Source of the DNA: Phycisphaeraceae bacterium
GTDB lineage: Bacteria > Planctomycetota > Phycisphaerae > Phycisphaerales > Phycisphaeraceae
DNA length: 64,000 nt
Assembly (NCBI GenBank): GCA_029260595.1
Contig: JAJDCY010000023.1
Span: 416,355-480,354 of the forward strand
Reading direction: 5' to 3'
Of this stretch, positions 54,104 to 62,356 are shown piece by piece (the stretch's first letter is position 1; every line of letters starts with the position of its first letter). The notes beneath the pieces were generated by a model, which searched no databases, was not told the DNA's origin, and was given only the letters and a program-made list of their open reading frames with translations. Position numbers and translations under genes: made by a program.

Positions 54104-54871
54104 ATGCGCAAGACCTACACCCTCGCCGGCATGCTCATCGCGACCCTTATTCTGGCCCTCGGTACGGCGGCGACCGCTGACGAAGCGGCCAACAGCCCCG
54201 CAGCAGACCGGGCCACGACCGCATCAGACGAAACACCCAAGACCGAGAAATTCCGCTACGTGCCGCCGATGCGCGGCGCGCCGCTTCCGAAAAATCGCGT
54301 CGGCGGCGGCACCCGCGGTCCCCATGCCGACCCACTACTCATCGACGTGATCACGCCGGACCATCGCGGCTTGACAACGTCAGATCAACCCGCGCTCTTC
54401 TGGTTCATCTCCGCGGCAACTGATCGAAAGATTAAGATCGGCTTGACCAGGATGGATACCTATGAAACGGTGATCGATGTCGTCCTCACCGACGGGGCGG
54501 CAGCCGGGATCCACCGATTGGACTTAGCGGACTACGGGGTCAAGCTGGACCGCGGTGTCGAGTACGCATGGGGGATGGCCGTCGTGGATGGCGATCATGA
54601 AGACTCCGGCGACCTGGTCGCTAAGGGAAGCATCGTCCTCGATGAGGAATCCGAGTCGCTCAAGTCCGCTCTCGCCAACGCCTCAGCCAACGAAACGCCG
54701 TTCGTCTATGCCCAAAATGGGATTTGGTTCGACGCCATCGCTAACCTCTGCGAATTGATCGACCGCCACCCCGATAACCCGTCACTGCGGATGCAGCGCG
54801 CCGCGCTGTGTAAAGAAGTTAAGCTGGATGACGTCGCCAAGTTTGACCTTGCGATGGTCTCATCGCAGTAA
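54104..54871 (+). CDS. Secreted DUF928 family protein
   Basis: A 255-residue secreted protein starting at ATG 54104 with GGAG upstream. The signal peptide is TLAGMLIATLILALGTAATA. The DUF928 pattern is clear: YVPPMRGAP (52-60), RVGGGTRG (65-72), LTTSDQPALFWFIS, GVEYAWGMAVVDGDHEDSGD and YAQNGIWFDA (202-211). DUF928 proteins are best known from cyanobacteria and, as I recall, are often near CHAT and CHASE2 genes, as here; the function is unknown. The gene is followed by a strong terminator at 54912-54943 and so ends the module. Confidence 0.85.
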   Translation: MRKTYTLAGMLIATLILALGTAATADEAANSPAADRATTASDETPKTEKFRYVPPMRGAPLPKNRVGGGTRGPHADPLLIDVITPDHRGLTTSDQPALFWFISAATDRKIKIGLTRMDTYETVIDVVLTDGAAAGIHRLDLADYGVKLDRGVEYAWGMAVVDGDHEDSGDLVAKGSIVLDEESESLKSALANASANETPFVYAQNGIWFDAIANLCELIDRHPDNPSLRMQRAALCKEVKLDDVAKFDLAMVSSQ

Positions 54872-54911
54872 CGATTGAGGCGTAGCTCGATCGGACGCTC
54901 ACGAATAACAC

Positions 54912-54943
54912 CAAGGCCAAGGCGCATACACGCCTTGGCCTTG
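54912..54943. terminator. Strong hairpin terminator after the DUF928 gene
   Basis: A perfect 13-base stem CAAGGCCAAGGCG / CGCCTTGGCCTTG (54912-54924 and 54931-54943) with a 6-base loop, followed by TTGGTTTCTG. It lies between two converging genes and can work in both directions. Confidence 0.8.
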
Positions 54944-54986
54944 TTGGTTTCTGAGCCGTTATTGAACCGGCATGCTCCCGCGTGCG

Positions 54987-55715
54987 TCACGCCGGCTTGG
55001 CGTCACCGGGCCCGAGGTCACGCTGGCTTTCCTGCAAGATAAATCCGATCAGCGACGGGACGAATACGAGCAGTGGCAGAATCACCGCGTGCGCCGAAAT
55101 ACTGTCGGACACCGCCGGCGAAACCCCCTCAATCCGCAGCAGCAACGCCACCGCGCCGAGCACCGCCAGCGTTGCCCCGCTAACCGACGTGAACAGCACG
55201 ACCGACAGCTTGAACAGGATAAACGCGAGCATCCCGCCGACCAGCAACCCGATCAGCGCGCCAACCCAGTAATGCCCACCAGCCGGGGCCGTCGGGTCGC
55301 TCGCGAGCAGACGCTCCATCGCCGACCACATATTGGCTCCGACAAATGCGCCTACCAGCCCGCCCATGATCGGCACGGCGTACTTCATGTTCCTAAAGCA
55401 ACCCACCGCGAGCAGCGCGGCCAAGCAGCCCGCCACGATGTACTCCGCTTCGATCCGCGCCCCCAATGAGTACCCCGAGAATGCCCCGATCGCCAGTGCG
55501 AGCGAGACGGTCACCACTCGGTAAAACCGAAATCCCTGCACCAGGCAAAGCACCCCGGCCACCAGGAACACCCACGCCCACAACATCGACATCGACGCGA
55601 GTGACTCCATCAGCGACTCGGGATGGGCCAGCGTGTCCGGCCGGGAGAAAATCGCCGTCATGCTCTCAAAGATATTCGGTTCTGTTTCTACGACTGCTGC
55701 GAGTTGAGGGATCAT
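54987..55715 (-). CDS. Multi-pass membrane protein (DUF4203/TMEM198-like)
   Basis: A 242-residue polytopic protein with about seven hydrophobic segments after an N-terminal 40-residue region: AWVFLVAGVLCLVQGF, VVTVSLALAIGAFSGYSLGA, YIVAGCLAALLAVGCF, AVPIMGGLVGAFVGANMW, WVGALIGLLVGGMLAFILF, and two more. Glycine-rich repeated helices of this kind match the DUF4203/TMEM198 group. AAGGAGG precedes the ATG. It converges with the DUF928 gene, separated by the terminator. The function is unknown. It is next to another membrane protein of similar design (55849-56664). Confidence 0.7.
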   Translation of the reverse strand: MIPQLAAVVETEPNIFESMTAIFSRPDTLAHPESLMESLASMSMLWAWVFLVAGVLCLVQGFRFYRVVTVSLALAIGAFSGYSLGARIEAEYIVAGCLAALLAVGCFRNMKYAVPIMGGLVGAFVGANMWSAMERLLASDPTAPAGGHYWVGALIGLLVGGMLAFILFKLSVVLFTSVSGATLAVLGAVALLLRIEGVSPAVSDSISAHAVILPLLVFVPSLIGFILQESQRDLGPGDAKPA

Positions 55716-55848
55716 CAGTGCCTCCTTGGGCTGTGTGATGCGTGACCGTCCTGGTCATTCCACCGAGATACGCCGCCGCCGGGCAACACCTGCCCACCGC
55801 CGACACCTGACAGGCCCGCTCGACGCATTGTCTTGCGGGCGTACCTTG

Positions 55849-56664
55849 CTAACTATCGGCTCGCCGTCCCAAAACCGTCCACTGCATCAGGACACCCAGG
55901 AGAGTTATCAGACCTAGCAACCCTATCTTTGTCGCCGCCTCCTGGGGCAATGCGACCCCCGCGACGACCCCTTGCGGCGCCGCGAACTGCCACGCGCCAA
56001 ACAGCATCAACACCCCACCGAACCACGCCGACGACACCGCCGCCGCGATCGACGGCACCATCAATCCGAGCACCATCCCGACCGCGGCCCCCCCACCCGC
56101 CGCGACGATCACGGCCCCCTGAACCCCGCGATCCAGGCCCGGCCACCACCGATCCCACCCAGCGCGAACGCGGCTGACCCACGACAAAGCAGCATCACTC
56201 AACCGCCCGCGCACCTCGTCGGCCTTGGCGTGAATTTCATCCTCAGTAAACGTATCAGCCGCAGGCTCACCAAACTCCAGGTCCACAAAACCCGGTGCCG
56301 CTTCGGGCACATCTACCACCGGCAAAGGCACCCTACCCCACGCCAACCCGGCTGCCGGCAGGCTCAACGCCAACACCGCCGCCAGAATCAGGCCCATCCA
56401 AACACGGAAAAACAACACAGCCAGCAGCAATCCGCCGATCGCTCCGCCGATCACCCAGTGCAGCAGCGTGTCCTGAACCCCGGCCGCTTGGGCGATCGCG
56501 AACACCACCAGCCCGCCCCAGATCAACCCAATGACAGCGCACACGGCCCGAGCCGCCCGCGACCCGAAGCCCCAGACCAGCAACCCGATCACCGCGACGA
56601 CCAGCCAAACTAACCTCGGCGTCACCGGTGCCGGGTCGATCACAGCCGAAAGAAACGATCCCAT
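55849..56664 (-). CDS. Multi-pass membrane protein
   Basis: A 271-residue membrane protein with about eight hydrophobic segments, including LVWLVVAVIGLLVWGFGS, AVCAVIGLIWGGLVVFAIAQ, WVIGGAIGGLLLAVLFFRVW and LILAAVLALSLPAAGLAW, then a polar loop of about 60 residues and a second helical set ending with LLGLITLLGVLMQWTVLGR. The layout resembles its neighbour at 54987-55715, suggesting related or cooperating proteins. ATG 56664 has TTTGGAG eight bases upstream; ATG 56682 is an alternative. I do not recognise a named family. Confidence 0.65.
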   Translation of the reverse strand: MGSFLSAVIDPAPVTPRLVWLVVAVIGLLVWGFGSRAARAVCAVIGLIWGGLVVFAIAQAAGVQDTLLHWVIGGAIGGLLLAVLFFRVWMGLILAAVLALSLPAAGLAWGRVPLPVVDVPEAAPGFVDLEFGEPAADTFTEDEIHAKADEVRGRLSDAALSWVSRVRAGWDRWWPGLDRGVQGAVIVAAGGGAAVGMVLGLMVPSIAAAVSSAWFGGVLMLFGAWQFAAPQGVVAGVALPQEAATKIGLLGLITLLGVLMQWTVLGRRADS

Positions 56665-56764
56665 TGCGAACTCCAAACCCATATCGCTCAGCGTGTGCGG
56701 CGTTGAAAACGATCGCCATACAGGCCAATCCCTGCCCGTACTACGCCCGCGCCACCCACACTAG

Positions 56765-56792
56765 TTCAAAATCCGATCGCGCTCGCTACAAT
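56765..56792 (+). promoter_or_regulatory. Putative promoter of pheA giving a leaderless mRNA
   Basis: TTCAAA (56765-56770), 16 bases, TACAAT (56787-56792). The -10 ends seven bases before the GTG at 56800, and there is no Shine-Dalgarno, so the transcript should start at or next to the start codon. Confidence 0.5.
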
Positions 56793-56799
56793 ACGCCCC

Positions 56800-57894
56800 G
56801 TGACCGATGCCAACACCCCTGACGCCGCCCTGACCCCTTGCCGCAAGCGGATCGAGGAACTCGATAAGCAACTTGTCGAGTTGCTCAACGAACGCGCCAA
56901 GGTAGTGGTGGAAATCGGCAACATCAAACGGGCGACGGGCACATCGATCTATGCCCCCGACCGCGAGCAGCACGTCCTGTCGCAGGTCCGCAACCACAAC
57001 AAGGGGCCGCTGCCTAATTCCTGTCTCGAAGCGATGTGGCGCGAACTGATGAGCGGCAGCTTCGCGCTCGAGCGCCCGCTGCGGGTCGGGTATCTCGGCC
57101 CATCGGGTTCATTCAGCCACCTCGCCGCCAGGCTGAAGTTCGGCGCGAACGTCGAGTACGACGACCTCGAAGACATCCCCGCCGTCTTCGATGAGATCTC
57201 CCGCGGCCACATCGACCTGGGCCTGGTCCCGATTGAAAACTCCTCAATCGGCGGAATCGGCGAGACGCTCGATTCGTTCCTCGACTCGCCCGTGCGGATC
57301 TACGCCGAGGTCCTGATCAACATCCACCACAACCTGCTGGCCAACTGCGCCGCCGATCAGATCCAGAAGATCTACTCCAAGCCGGAAGTGTTCAGCCAAT
57401 GCAGGCGCTGGCTGAGCATCCAGCTCCGCCAGGCCGAGCGCATCCCCGCAGCTTCCAGCGGCCGCGCTGCTCAGCGTGCCTCCGAAGAACCAAACGCCGC
57501 CGCCATCGGCTCGACCCTCGCCGCAGATATCTACAACCTGCACACACAGTTCTCGTGCATCGAAGACGACCCGAACAACATCACCCGGTTCTTCGTGATC
57601 TCGAAAGAACAGGCCCCCGCAACCGGCGACGACAAGACCGCGGTGATGTTCACCACCGAACACAAGGCCGGTGCCCTGGCCGATGTCCTGGACGCGCTAC
57701 GTAAGCAGGGGCTCGACCTGACCCACATCGACAAACGCCCCAGCCGCAGGGTGAATTGGGAGTACTACTTTTTCGTGGACTTCCTCGGCCACCACAGCGA
57801 CCCACATGTCGCCGAAGCGATTCAGGCCGCCCGGCAGCACTGCCTGAATCTCACCGTCCTGGGCTCGTTCCCGCGCGCCAAGGACGTCCTGTAG
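56800..57894 (+). CDS. pheA: Bifunctional chorismate mutase / prephenate dehydratase
   Basis: A 364-residue enzyme making phenylpyruvate from chorismate for phenylalanine synthesis. The N-terminal AroQ-type mutase (about 1-85) has RKRIEELDKQLVELLNERAK then VVVEIGNIKRATGTSIYAPD. The dehydratase (about 95-275) has GYLGPSGSFSHLAARLKFG, GLVPIENSSIGGIGETLD and NNITRFFVISKE, with the TRF motif. The ACT domain (about 285-360) has HKAGALADVLDALRKQGLDL; the Phe-binding ESRP motif is DKRP here. GTG 56800 is the start since the mutase helix begins soon after. No neighbouring aromatic genes. Confidence 0.95.
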   Translation: MTDANTPDAALTPCRKRIEELDKQLVELLNERAKVVVEIGNIKRATGTSIYAPDREQHVLSQVRNHNKGPLPNSCLEAMWRELMSGSFALERPLRVGYLGPSGSFSHLAARLKFGANVEYDDLEDIPAVFDEISRGHIDLGLVPIENSSIGGIGETLDSFLDSPVRIYAEVLINIHHNLLANCAADQIQKIYSKPEVFSQCRRWLSIQLRQAERIPAASSGRAAQRASEEPNAAAIGSTLAADIYNLHTQFSCIEDDPNNITRFFVISKEQAPATGDDKTAVMFTTEHKAGALADVLDALRKQGLDLTHIDKRPSRRVNWEYYFFVDFLGHHSDPHVAEAIQAARQHCLNLTVLGSFPRAKDVL

Positions 57895-57920
57895 CGACGT
57901 CCGCGGCGAACCGGCGTGAG

Positions 57921-59549
57921 TCACCGCACCTCCGTGCCAACCAGTTCAGCCGTGTCGTATCGCACCGGGCCCTGGCCGCCCGTAGGTATAAACACCCAAA
58001 CCGTCCGGCCACGATAGTAGTCCATGAGCTGACGGTCTCGGTCCGGGCTGATCTCCCGGGCGAACACGATTTTTGAGTTGTCAACATCGGCCCGGTTATA
58101 CACCCAGCGTGGCGGCCACCCGCTGTTCTTCCAGCCCTCCGGGCTGCGGACCCAGACCAAATGCTCGCCGGGGACCGTATTGAGATACTCGTTCCCCTCG
58201 GCCCATTTCGTCCTGAAGTTCCACGGGTGATCCACATTCAGTTTGTACGCTGTGTGCAGGTCAAGCAGGAGTGACAAAAGCGTCATCCCAACGATCACAG
58301 CGATAAACCATGCGCCTGTCGGCGCGCCGCGTAGGCGCAGGCCGCGCAGGTGGCGCATCCCTTCCACAACCAGATAAACCACCAAACCGGTCACCGGCGC
58401 AGCGTAATGCGGCAGACCGTGGCGGACCCGGGTCAAGAGCACCGCGCAGGCGCCCAGCGAAATAACAATGGCGGCGAGTCGTGCCCATCGCTCGCGAAGC
58501 ACCCAAGGCAACATGACAAGCGGCACGGTCCAATGGGCGTTCAGATAAAACTCCCAGAGATCCGTGATCTTCGCCAGAGAATTCGACGACAAACCTGCGG
58601 CTGTTCGGTGCTCATAGTAGATAGTTTTGTAAGTATGATAGGCTGCCTCGAACTCCGGATTCAAAAACTCCGTCGGCTCCTCACCGATCGACACCACCCA
58701 CAGCTCAGGGGTGATCGGAACCCTATCGGCACATACTTGATAGGGCATGCGGAGCGGGCTTCCGGTCACCGCGTGGTGGTAGACCCCCATCATGGCGAAT
58801 ATGATCGCTAGCGATACTCCCATCGGCAGGAGTACTTTCGTCACCGATACCCGCCAGGCGGGGCCTGATCGGCGACACATCCAAACGAATAAGACGACGG
58901 CCACCGGGATCGCCGTCACCAACCCCTCGAATGGCCTGCTGTTAGCCATAACGCCCAAGCCGGCCGCCATCGCCACCGAAAGCCCGATCCGAGGCGTACT
59001 GATCAGCCGCTTCACACCGCCAAATACCAGTGCCCCACCGGTCGCAGCCACCGCACCACCCCAGAACGACTGGGCCCAGTAACTGGCCATCCCAAATTGC
59101 ACAACCGCGAGCACTCCGCCGAACAACGCCCACTTTGGCGGCAGCCAGCCTTGAAGCATCCAGCAGATCGCCGAACACATGATCGCCATGCTCAGGAACG
59201 CCCCCCAGTATAGCCGACCGAATACCACCTGGCCCAACGCCAATACCAAGCCCTGGGCAGGCGGGTATTTCGCCTGGTAGGTCGGCTCTTGCATCACGTA
59301 GTGCGTCTCGAAGTGGTCTCGCATCTGGTGGGCAGGGTTCGTTAGCCTGCCGCTGGCGAACGTATCCGCCGTGAGCAGATAGCTGAACTCGTCGTCGCCG
59401 TTTGGCAGCGGCTCACCCGCAATGAGCATCACGAGGGCGCAACCCGCTAACGACAACAGCCCCACCACAATCACAGAGAGGGCGCGCCGTCGAGCGGTCC
59501 ACCGAAATCCGCCGCGCAGGCGCCCAAGTAACACGGTTGCGTTAAACAT
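57921..59549 (-). CDS. GT-C/ArnT-PMT-type membrane glycosyltransferase-like protein
   Basis: A 542-residue polytopic protein with about 11 membrane helices and a soluble C-terminal part. The first extracytoplasmic loop PLPNGDDEFSYLLTADTFAS carries the acidic DDE pair expected for lipid-linked-sugar GT-C transferases, followed by GRLTNPAHQMRDHFETHYV and a YPPAQGLVLALGQ helix. That architecture matches the PMT_2/GT39 group, which uses polyprenyl-linked sugars, but no substrate can be named. Start ATG 59549 begins with MFNATVLLGRL; the frame to 59621 adds non-family residues. It converges with pheA, separated by 26 bases. Confidence in the fold is good, in activity moderate. Confidence 0.7.
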   Translation of the reverse strand: MFNATVLLGRLRGGFRWTARRRALSVIVVGLLSLAGCALVMLIAGEPLPNGDDEFSYLLTADTFASGRLTNPAHQMRDHFETHYVMQEPTYQAKYPPAQGLVLALGQVVFGRLYWGAFLSMAIMCSAICWMLQGWLPPKWALFGGVLAVVQFGMASYWAQSFWGGAVAATGGALVFGGVKRLISTPRIGLSVAMAAGLGVMANSRPFEGLVTAIPVAVVLFVWMCRRSGPAWRVSVTKVLLPMGVSLAIIFAMMGVYHHAVTGSPLRMPYQVCADRVPITPELWVVSIGEEPTEFLNPEFEAAYHTYKTIYYEHRTAAGLSSNSLAKITDLWEFYLNAHWTVPLVMLPWVLRERWARLAAIVISLGACAVLLTRVRHGLPHYAAPVTGLVVYLVVEGMRHLRGLRLRGAPTGAWFIAVIVGMTLLSLLLDLHTAYKLNVDHPWNFRTKWAEGNEYLNTVPGEHLVWVRSPEGWKNSGWPPRWVYNRADVDNSKIVFAREISPDRDRQLMDYYRGRTVWVFIPTGGQGPVRYDTAELVGTEVR

Positions 59550-59709
59550 AAATCTGGAGTCGACGCGGCTAGACACACCCCTTGGCGCACAATGCTGTCG
59601 TAGGAACCGACAATGTGCCAACAGACAGGAATATCAATCAATAATGATTGTACTGGAATCGAAGAAATGAAGCGAATTTACCTTAACCCAGTCGGATTAC
59701 TGCATCCAA

Positions 59710-60468
59710 CTACAACCCGCTGGACTCGCGGCTTTCGTCTTCCTGGACCGTCTCTGGCAGGTGCAGGCCGCACTCCTGCTTGAGTCCGCCGAATCGGCCG
59801 GACCGCTCGTGCGCGTCGCCGGTCACCGGTGCCGTCGAGTGCGTATCGCCGATTGACTGGTATCCCTGCTCGACCAATGGGTGATATGGAAGCTCGTTGT
59901 CGATCAGGTATTGATGCACCTCGCGCGCGGTCCAATCGAGAATCGGGCAAATTTTGAATACCCCGTTCTGCTTATCAACCACCCGCATCCCCGCGCGGTG
60001 ATCCGTTTGGCCACGCCGCAAACCGGCGACCCATGCCTCGGCGTTTAGCTCGCGCAGGGCGCGCTGCATCGGCTCAACCTTGCGGGCCTGGTTGTATCTG
60101 GTTAGACCCTCGGCATCGCTTTCCCACTCGCGCCCGCGCAACGCTTCCTGATGCGTAGCAGACAACTCCGGCTGATACACCTTCAGGTTCAGCCCCAGTC
60201 GATCGGTCAACGCTTCAGCGAACCGGTAGGTCTCGTGGAACAGATACCCCGTATCGATTAAGATGACCGCGATATCCGGCACGACCCGTGTCACCAGGTG
60301 CAGCATCACCGCCGACTGCGCGCCGAAGCTCGAACTCATCACCAACCGATCACCGAACGCGTCGGCTGCCCAACGGATCACCGACTGCGCATCGGCCCCG
60401 GCCAATTGCTGGTTTGCCTGATCCAGATCCACTTGTGGTCTTGTCAACGTAGCACCTGTCAACGCCAT
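59710..60468 (-). CDS. cysH: Phosphoadenylyl-sulfate reductase
   Basis: A 252-residue enzyme of assimilatory sulfate reduction that makes sulfite from PAPS with thioredoxin. The PP-loop is SSSFGAQSAVMLHL, with IDTGYLFHETYRFAEAL next and AWVAGLRRGQTDHRAGMRVV. The catalytic Cys233 is in KQECGLH. The CC...CxxC pairs that bind an iron-sulfur cluster in APS reductases are absent, so PAPS is the expected substrate. GGGAGG precedes the ATG. No other cys genes are adjacent. Divergent from folK. Confidence 0.93.
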   Translation of the reverse strand: MALTGATLTRPQVDLDQANQQLAGADAQSVIRWAADAFGDRLVMSSSFGAQSAVMLHLVTRVVPDIAVILIDTGYLFHETYRFAEALTDRLGLNLKVYQPELSATHQEALRGREWESDAEGLTRYNQARKVEPMQRALRELNAEAWVAGLRRGQTDHRAGMRVVDKQNGVFKICPILDWTAREVHQYLIDNELPYHPLVEQGYQSIGDTHSTAPVTGDAHERSGRFGGLKQECGLHLPETVQEDESRESSGL

Positions 60469-60599
60469 GCCTCCCGATCGTCCAGCCCGCCGGCCACCCT
60501 AGGCTAACCGAGCAGGGAAACCGTCTATTCTAGACTAACTCGTACGTGAAAACGATCCCCCGGTTTGCCGCTTCGCCGGCGATCCACGACAATTTCTCC

Positions 60600-61091
60600 A
60601 TGCCACGTGTATTTATCGGGATCGGATCGAACATCGGGGACCGCAACGCCCACCTGGACCTCGCCCAACGCGAGCTGGCCGGGTTAACCGATACCGAACT
60701 GCGACAGATGAGCCAAGCCTACGAGACCGACCCGGTCGGCCCGATCCCACAAGGCAAGTTCCTTAACGCCGCCGCGGAAATAGAAACAAGCCTCCCGCCT
60801 GACGAGTTGCTCGACGCCCTGACGCAGATCGAGCAATACGCCGGCCGAGACACCGCCACCGATCGCCAGCCGTGGGGCCCGCGTGCACTCGATCTGGACA
60901 TCCTGCTCTACGATCAGAAGGTCGTCTCGACGGATCATCTTTCGATCCCGCACCCACTCATGCACGAACGCTGGTTCGTGCTAAAGCCGCTGGCCGACAT
61001 CGCCCCCAACGCCATCCACCCCATCCTGCAGATGACGATTGCCAGCCTCTTGAGCAATGTCGAGCAGCCGACCGGGTGCCCGCCGAACTAG
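60600..61091 (+). CDS. folK: 2-amino-4-hydroxy-6-hydroxymethyldihydropteridine pyrophosphokinase
   Basis: A 163-residue folate enzyme transferring pyrophosphate from ATP to hydroxymethyldihydropterin. It starts PRVFIGIGSNIGDRNAHLDL, with ETDPVGPIPQGKFLNAAAEI and the signature WGPRALDLDILLYD. I chose ATG 60600 because the first strand begins two residues later; a GTG at 60546 would add 18 residues. A GACAAT box lies six bases upstream, so the mRNA may be leaderless. folP and folB are not next to it. Confidence 0.95.
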   Translation: MPRVFIGIGSNIGDRNAHLDLAQRELAGLTDTELRQMSQAYETDPVGPIPQGKFLNAAAEIETSLPPDELLDALTQIEQYAGRDTATDRQPWGPRALDLDILLYDQKVVSTDHLSIPHPLMHERWFVLKPLADIAPNAIHPILQMTIASLLSNVEQPTGCPPN

Positions 61092-61204
61092 TCCGCCATC
61101 CGCCTGTTCCGTCACGACACGCCGGCCGCCCGAACCCATTAAAATATCCGTGAATCAGACACCGGACGCCGCAACGCGCCGTCCCTGCGTCGGAGTACGC
61201 CCCC

Positions 61205-61918
61205 ATGGCAGACGAACCAGGCACCCAACCCAACGCCACACTCAAGATCAACGAGGTGTATCAGTCGTTGCAGGGTGAGAGTACCTGGGCCGGGCGGCCA
61301 TGTGTTTTTATCCGATTGACGGGCTGCCACCTGCGATGCGGCTACTGCGATACCGAGTACGCGTTCTACGAAGGCAAACGCCGGTCCGTTGACGACATCG
61401 TCGAGCAGACCCGGCAGTTCGATTGTGATCTCGCGGAAGTGACGGGCGGCGAGCCTTTGCTCCAGCCCGCGGTTCACGAGTTGATGGCCAAGCTGTGTGA
61501 CAGCGGCATGACCGTACTGCTCGAAACCAGCGGTGCGTGCGATATCTCGCCGTGCGACACCCGGGTCATCCGCATCATGGATATCAAGACCCCGTCCAGC
61601 GGCGAAGCGGGCAAAACCCATTGGCCGAACCTCGACCACCTCACCAAACGCGACGAGGTCAAATTCGTCATCGGCGACGAGGCCGACTACCGCTGGGCAC
61701 ATGCGATCATCCAAAAACACGATCTGTGCTCGCGCGTCGGCGCGGTCCTGCTCAGCCCGGTCACCGCGATGGACCCGGACGACGATTCCGAACTCGCCGG
61801 CGCGACCGCACTGCCACCCGCCGACCTCGCAAAGTGGGTGCTTGACGATAACCTGCCCGTCCGCCTGCAAACACAAATGCATAAGCTGATCTGGGACCCG
61901 AAGACCCGCGGCGTTTAA
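61205..61918 (+). CDS. queE: 7-carboxy-7-deazaguanine synthase
   Basis: A 237-residue radical-SAM enzyme that makes 7-carboxy-7-deazaguanine from carboxytetrahydropterin in queuosine synthesis. The cluster motif is C41-x3-C45-x2-C48 (GCHLRCGYCDTEYAF), the standard radical-SAM motif of QueE. The SAM-binding EVTGGEPLLQP segment follows. It sits 36 bases before queD, the preceding pathway enzyme. GGAG lies about nine bases before the ATG. queC and tgt are not in the window. Confidence 0.95.
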   Translation: MADEPGTQPNATLKINEVYQSLQGESTWAGRPCVFIRLTGCHLRCGYCDTEYAFYEGKRRSVDDIVEQTRQFDCDLAEVTGGEPLLQPAVHELMAKLCDSGMTVLLETSGACDISPCDTRVIRIMDIKTPSSGEAGKTHWPNLDHLTKRDEVKFVIGDEADYRWAHAIIQKHDLCSRVGAVLLSPVTAMDPDDDSELAGATALPPADLAKWVLDDNLPVRLQTQMHKLIWDPKTRGV

Positions 61919-61954
61919 TCACCGACCGCCCCCAGCGCCCGCGCCCCAACCCTG

Positions 61955-62320
61955 ATGCAAATCAGCCTCACCAAAACCTTCTCGTTTGAAGCCGCCCACT
62001 GGCTGCCAACATTCCCCGATGGGCACAAGTGTCGCCGCCTCCACGGTCACTCGTTCCGCGTCGATGTTGTCGTCGCCGGGGATGTGCCCGAGGACACCGG
62101 GTACCTGATCGACTACGGCCAAATCAAAGCCGCGACCGAACCCATCCGCACCCAACTCGACCACTACCTGCTCAACGACATCGAGGGCCTGTCCAACCCC
62201 ACGGCCGAGAACCTCGCGAAATGGATCTACGACCGCCTCACACCCTCGCTGCCCATCCTCGCCGCTGTCCGCATCCACGAAACCTGCACCAGCACCGCCG
62301 AGTACCGCGGCGATGCATGA
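61955..62320 (+). CDS. queD: 6-carboxytetrahydropterin synthase
   Basis: A 121-residue enzyme converting dihydroneopterin triphosphate to carboxytetrahydropterin. Zinc ligands are His15, His30 and His32 (FEAAHWLP and RRLHGHSF), and catalytic Cys26 lies in GHKCRRLHGH. YLIDYGQIKAATEPI, LDHYLLNDIEGLSNPTAENL and the ending RIHETCTSTAEYRG are typical. It acts just before QueE and the genes are probably co-transcribed. There is no Shine-Dalgarno at the ATG, consistent with coupling to queE. Confidence 0.96.
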   Translation: MQISLTKTFSFEAAHWLPTFPDGHKCRRLHGHSFRVDVVVAGDVPEDTGYLIDYGQIKAATEPIRTQLDHYLLNDIEGLSNPTAENLAKWIYDRLTPSLPILAAVRIHETCTSTAEYRGDA

Positions 62321-62343
62321 TCCATCGCCGCAGAGCTGCGCGG

Positions 62344-62349
62344 TAAAAT
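62344..62349 (+). promoter_or_regulatory. -10-like TAAAAT box before the small membrane protein
   Basis: TAAAAT (5 of 6 to TATAAT) ends seven bases before the ATG at 62357. The upstream -35 is poor. There is no Shine-Dalgarno, which fits a leaderless start. Confidence 0.35.
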
Positions 62350-62356
62350 CTCACCC

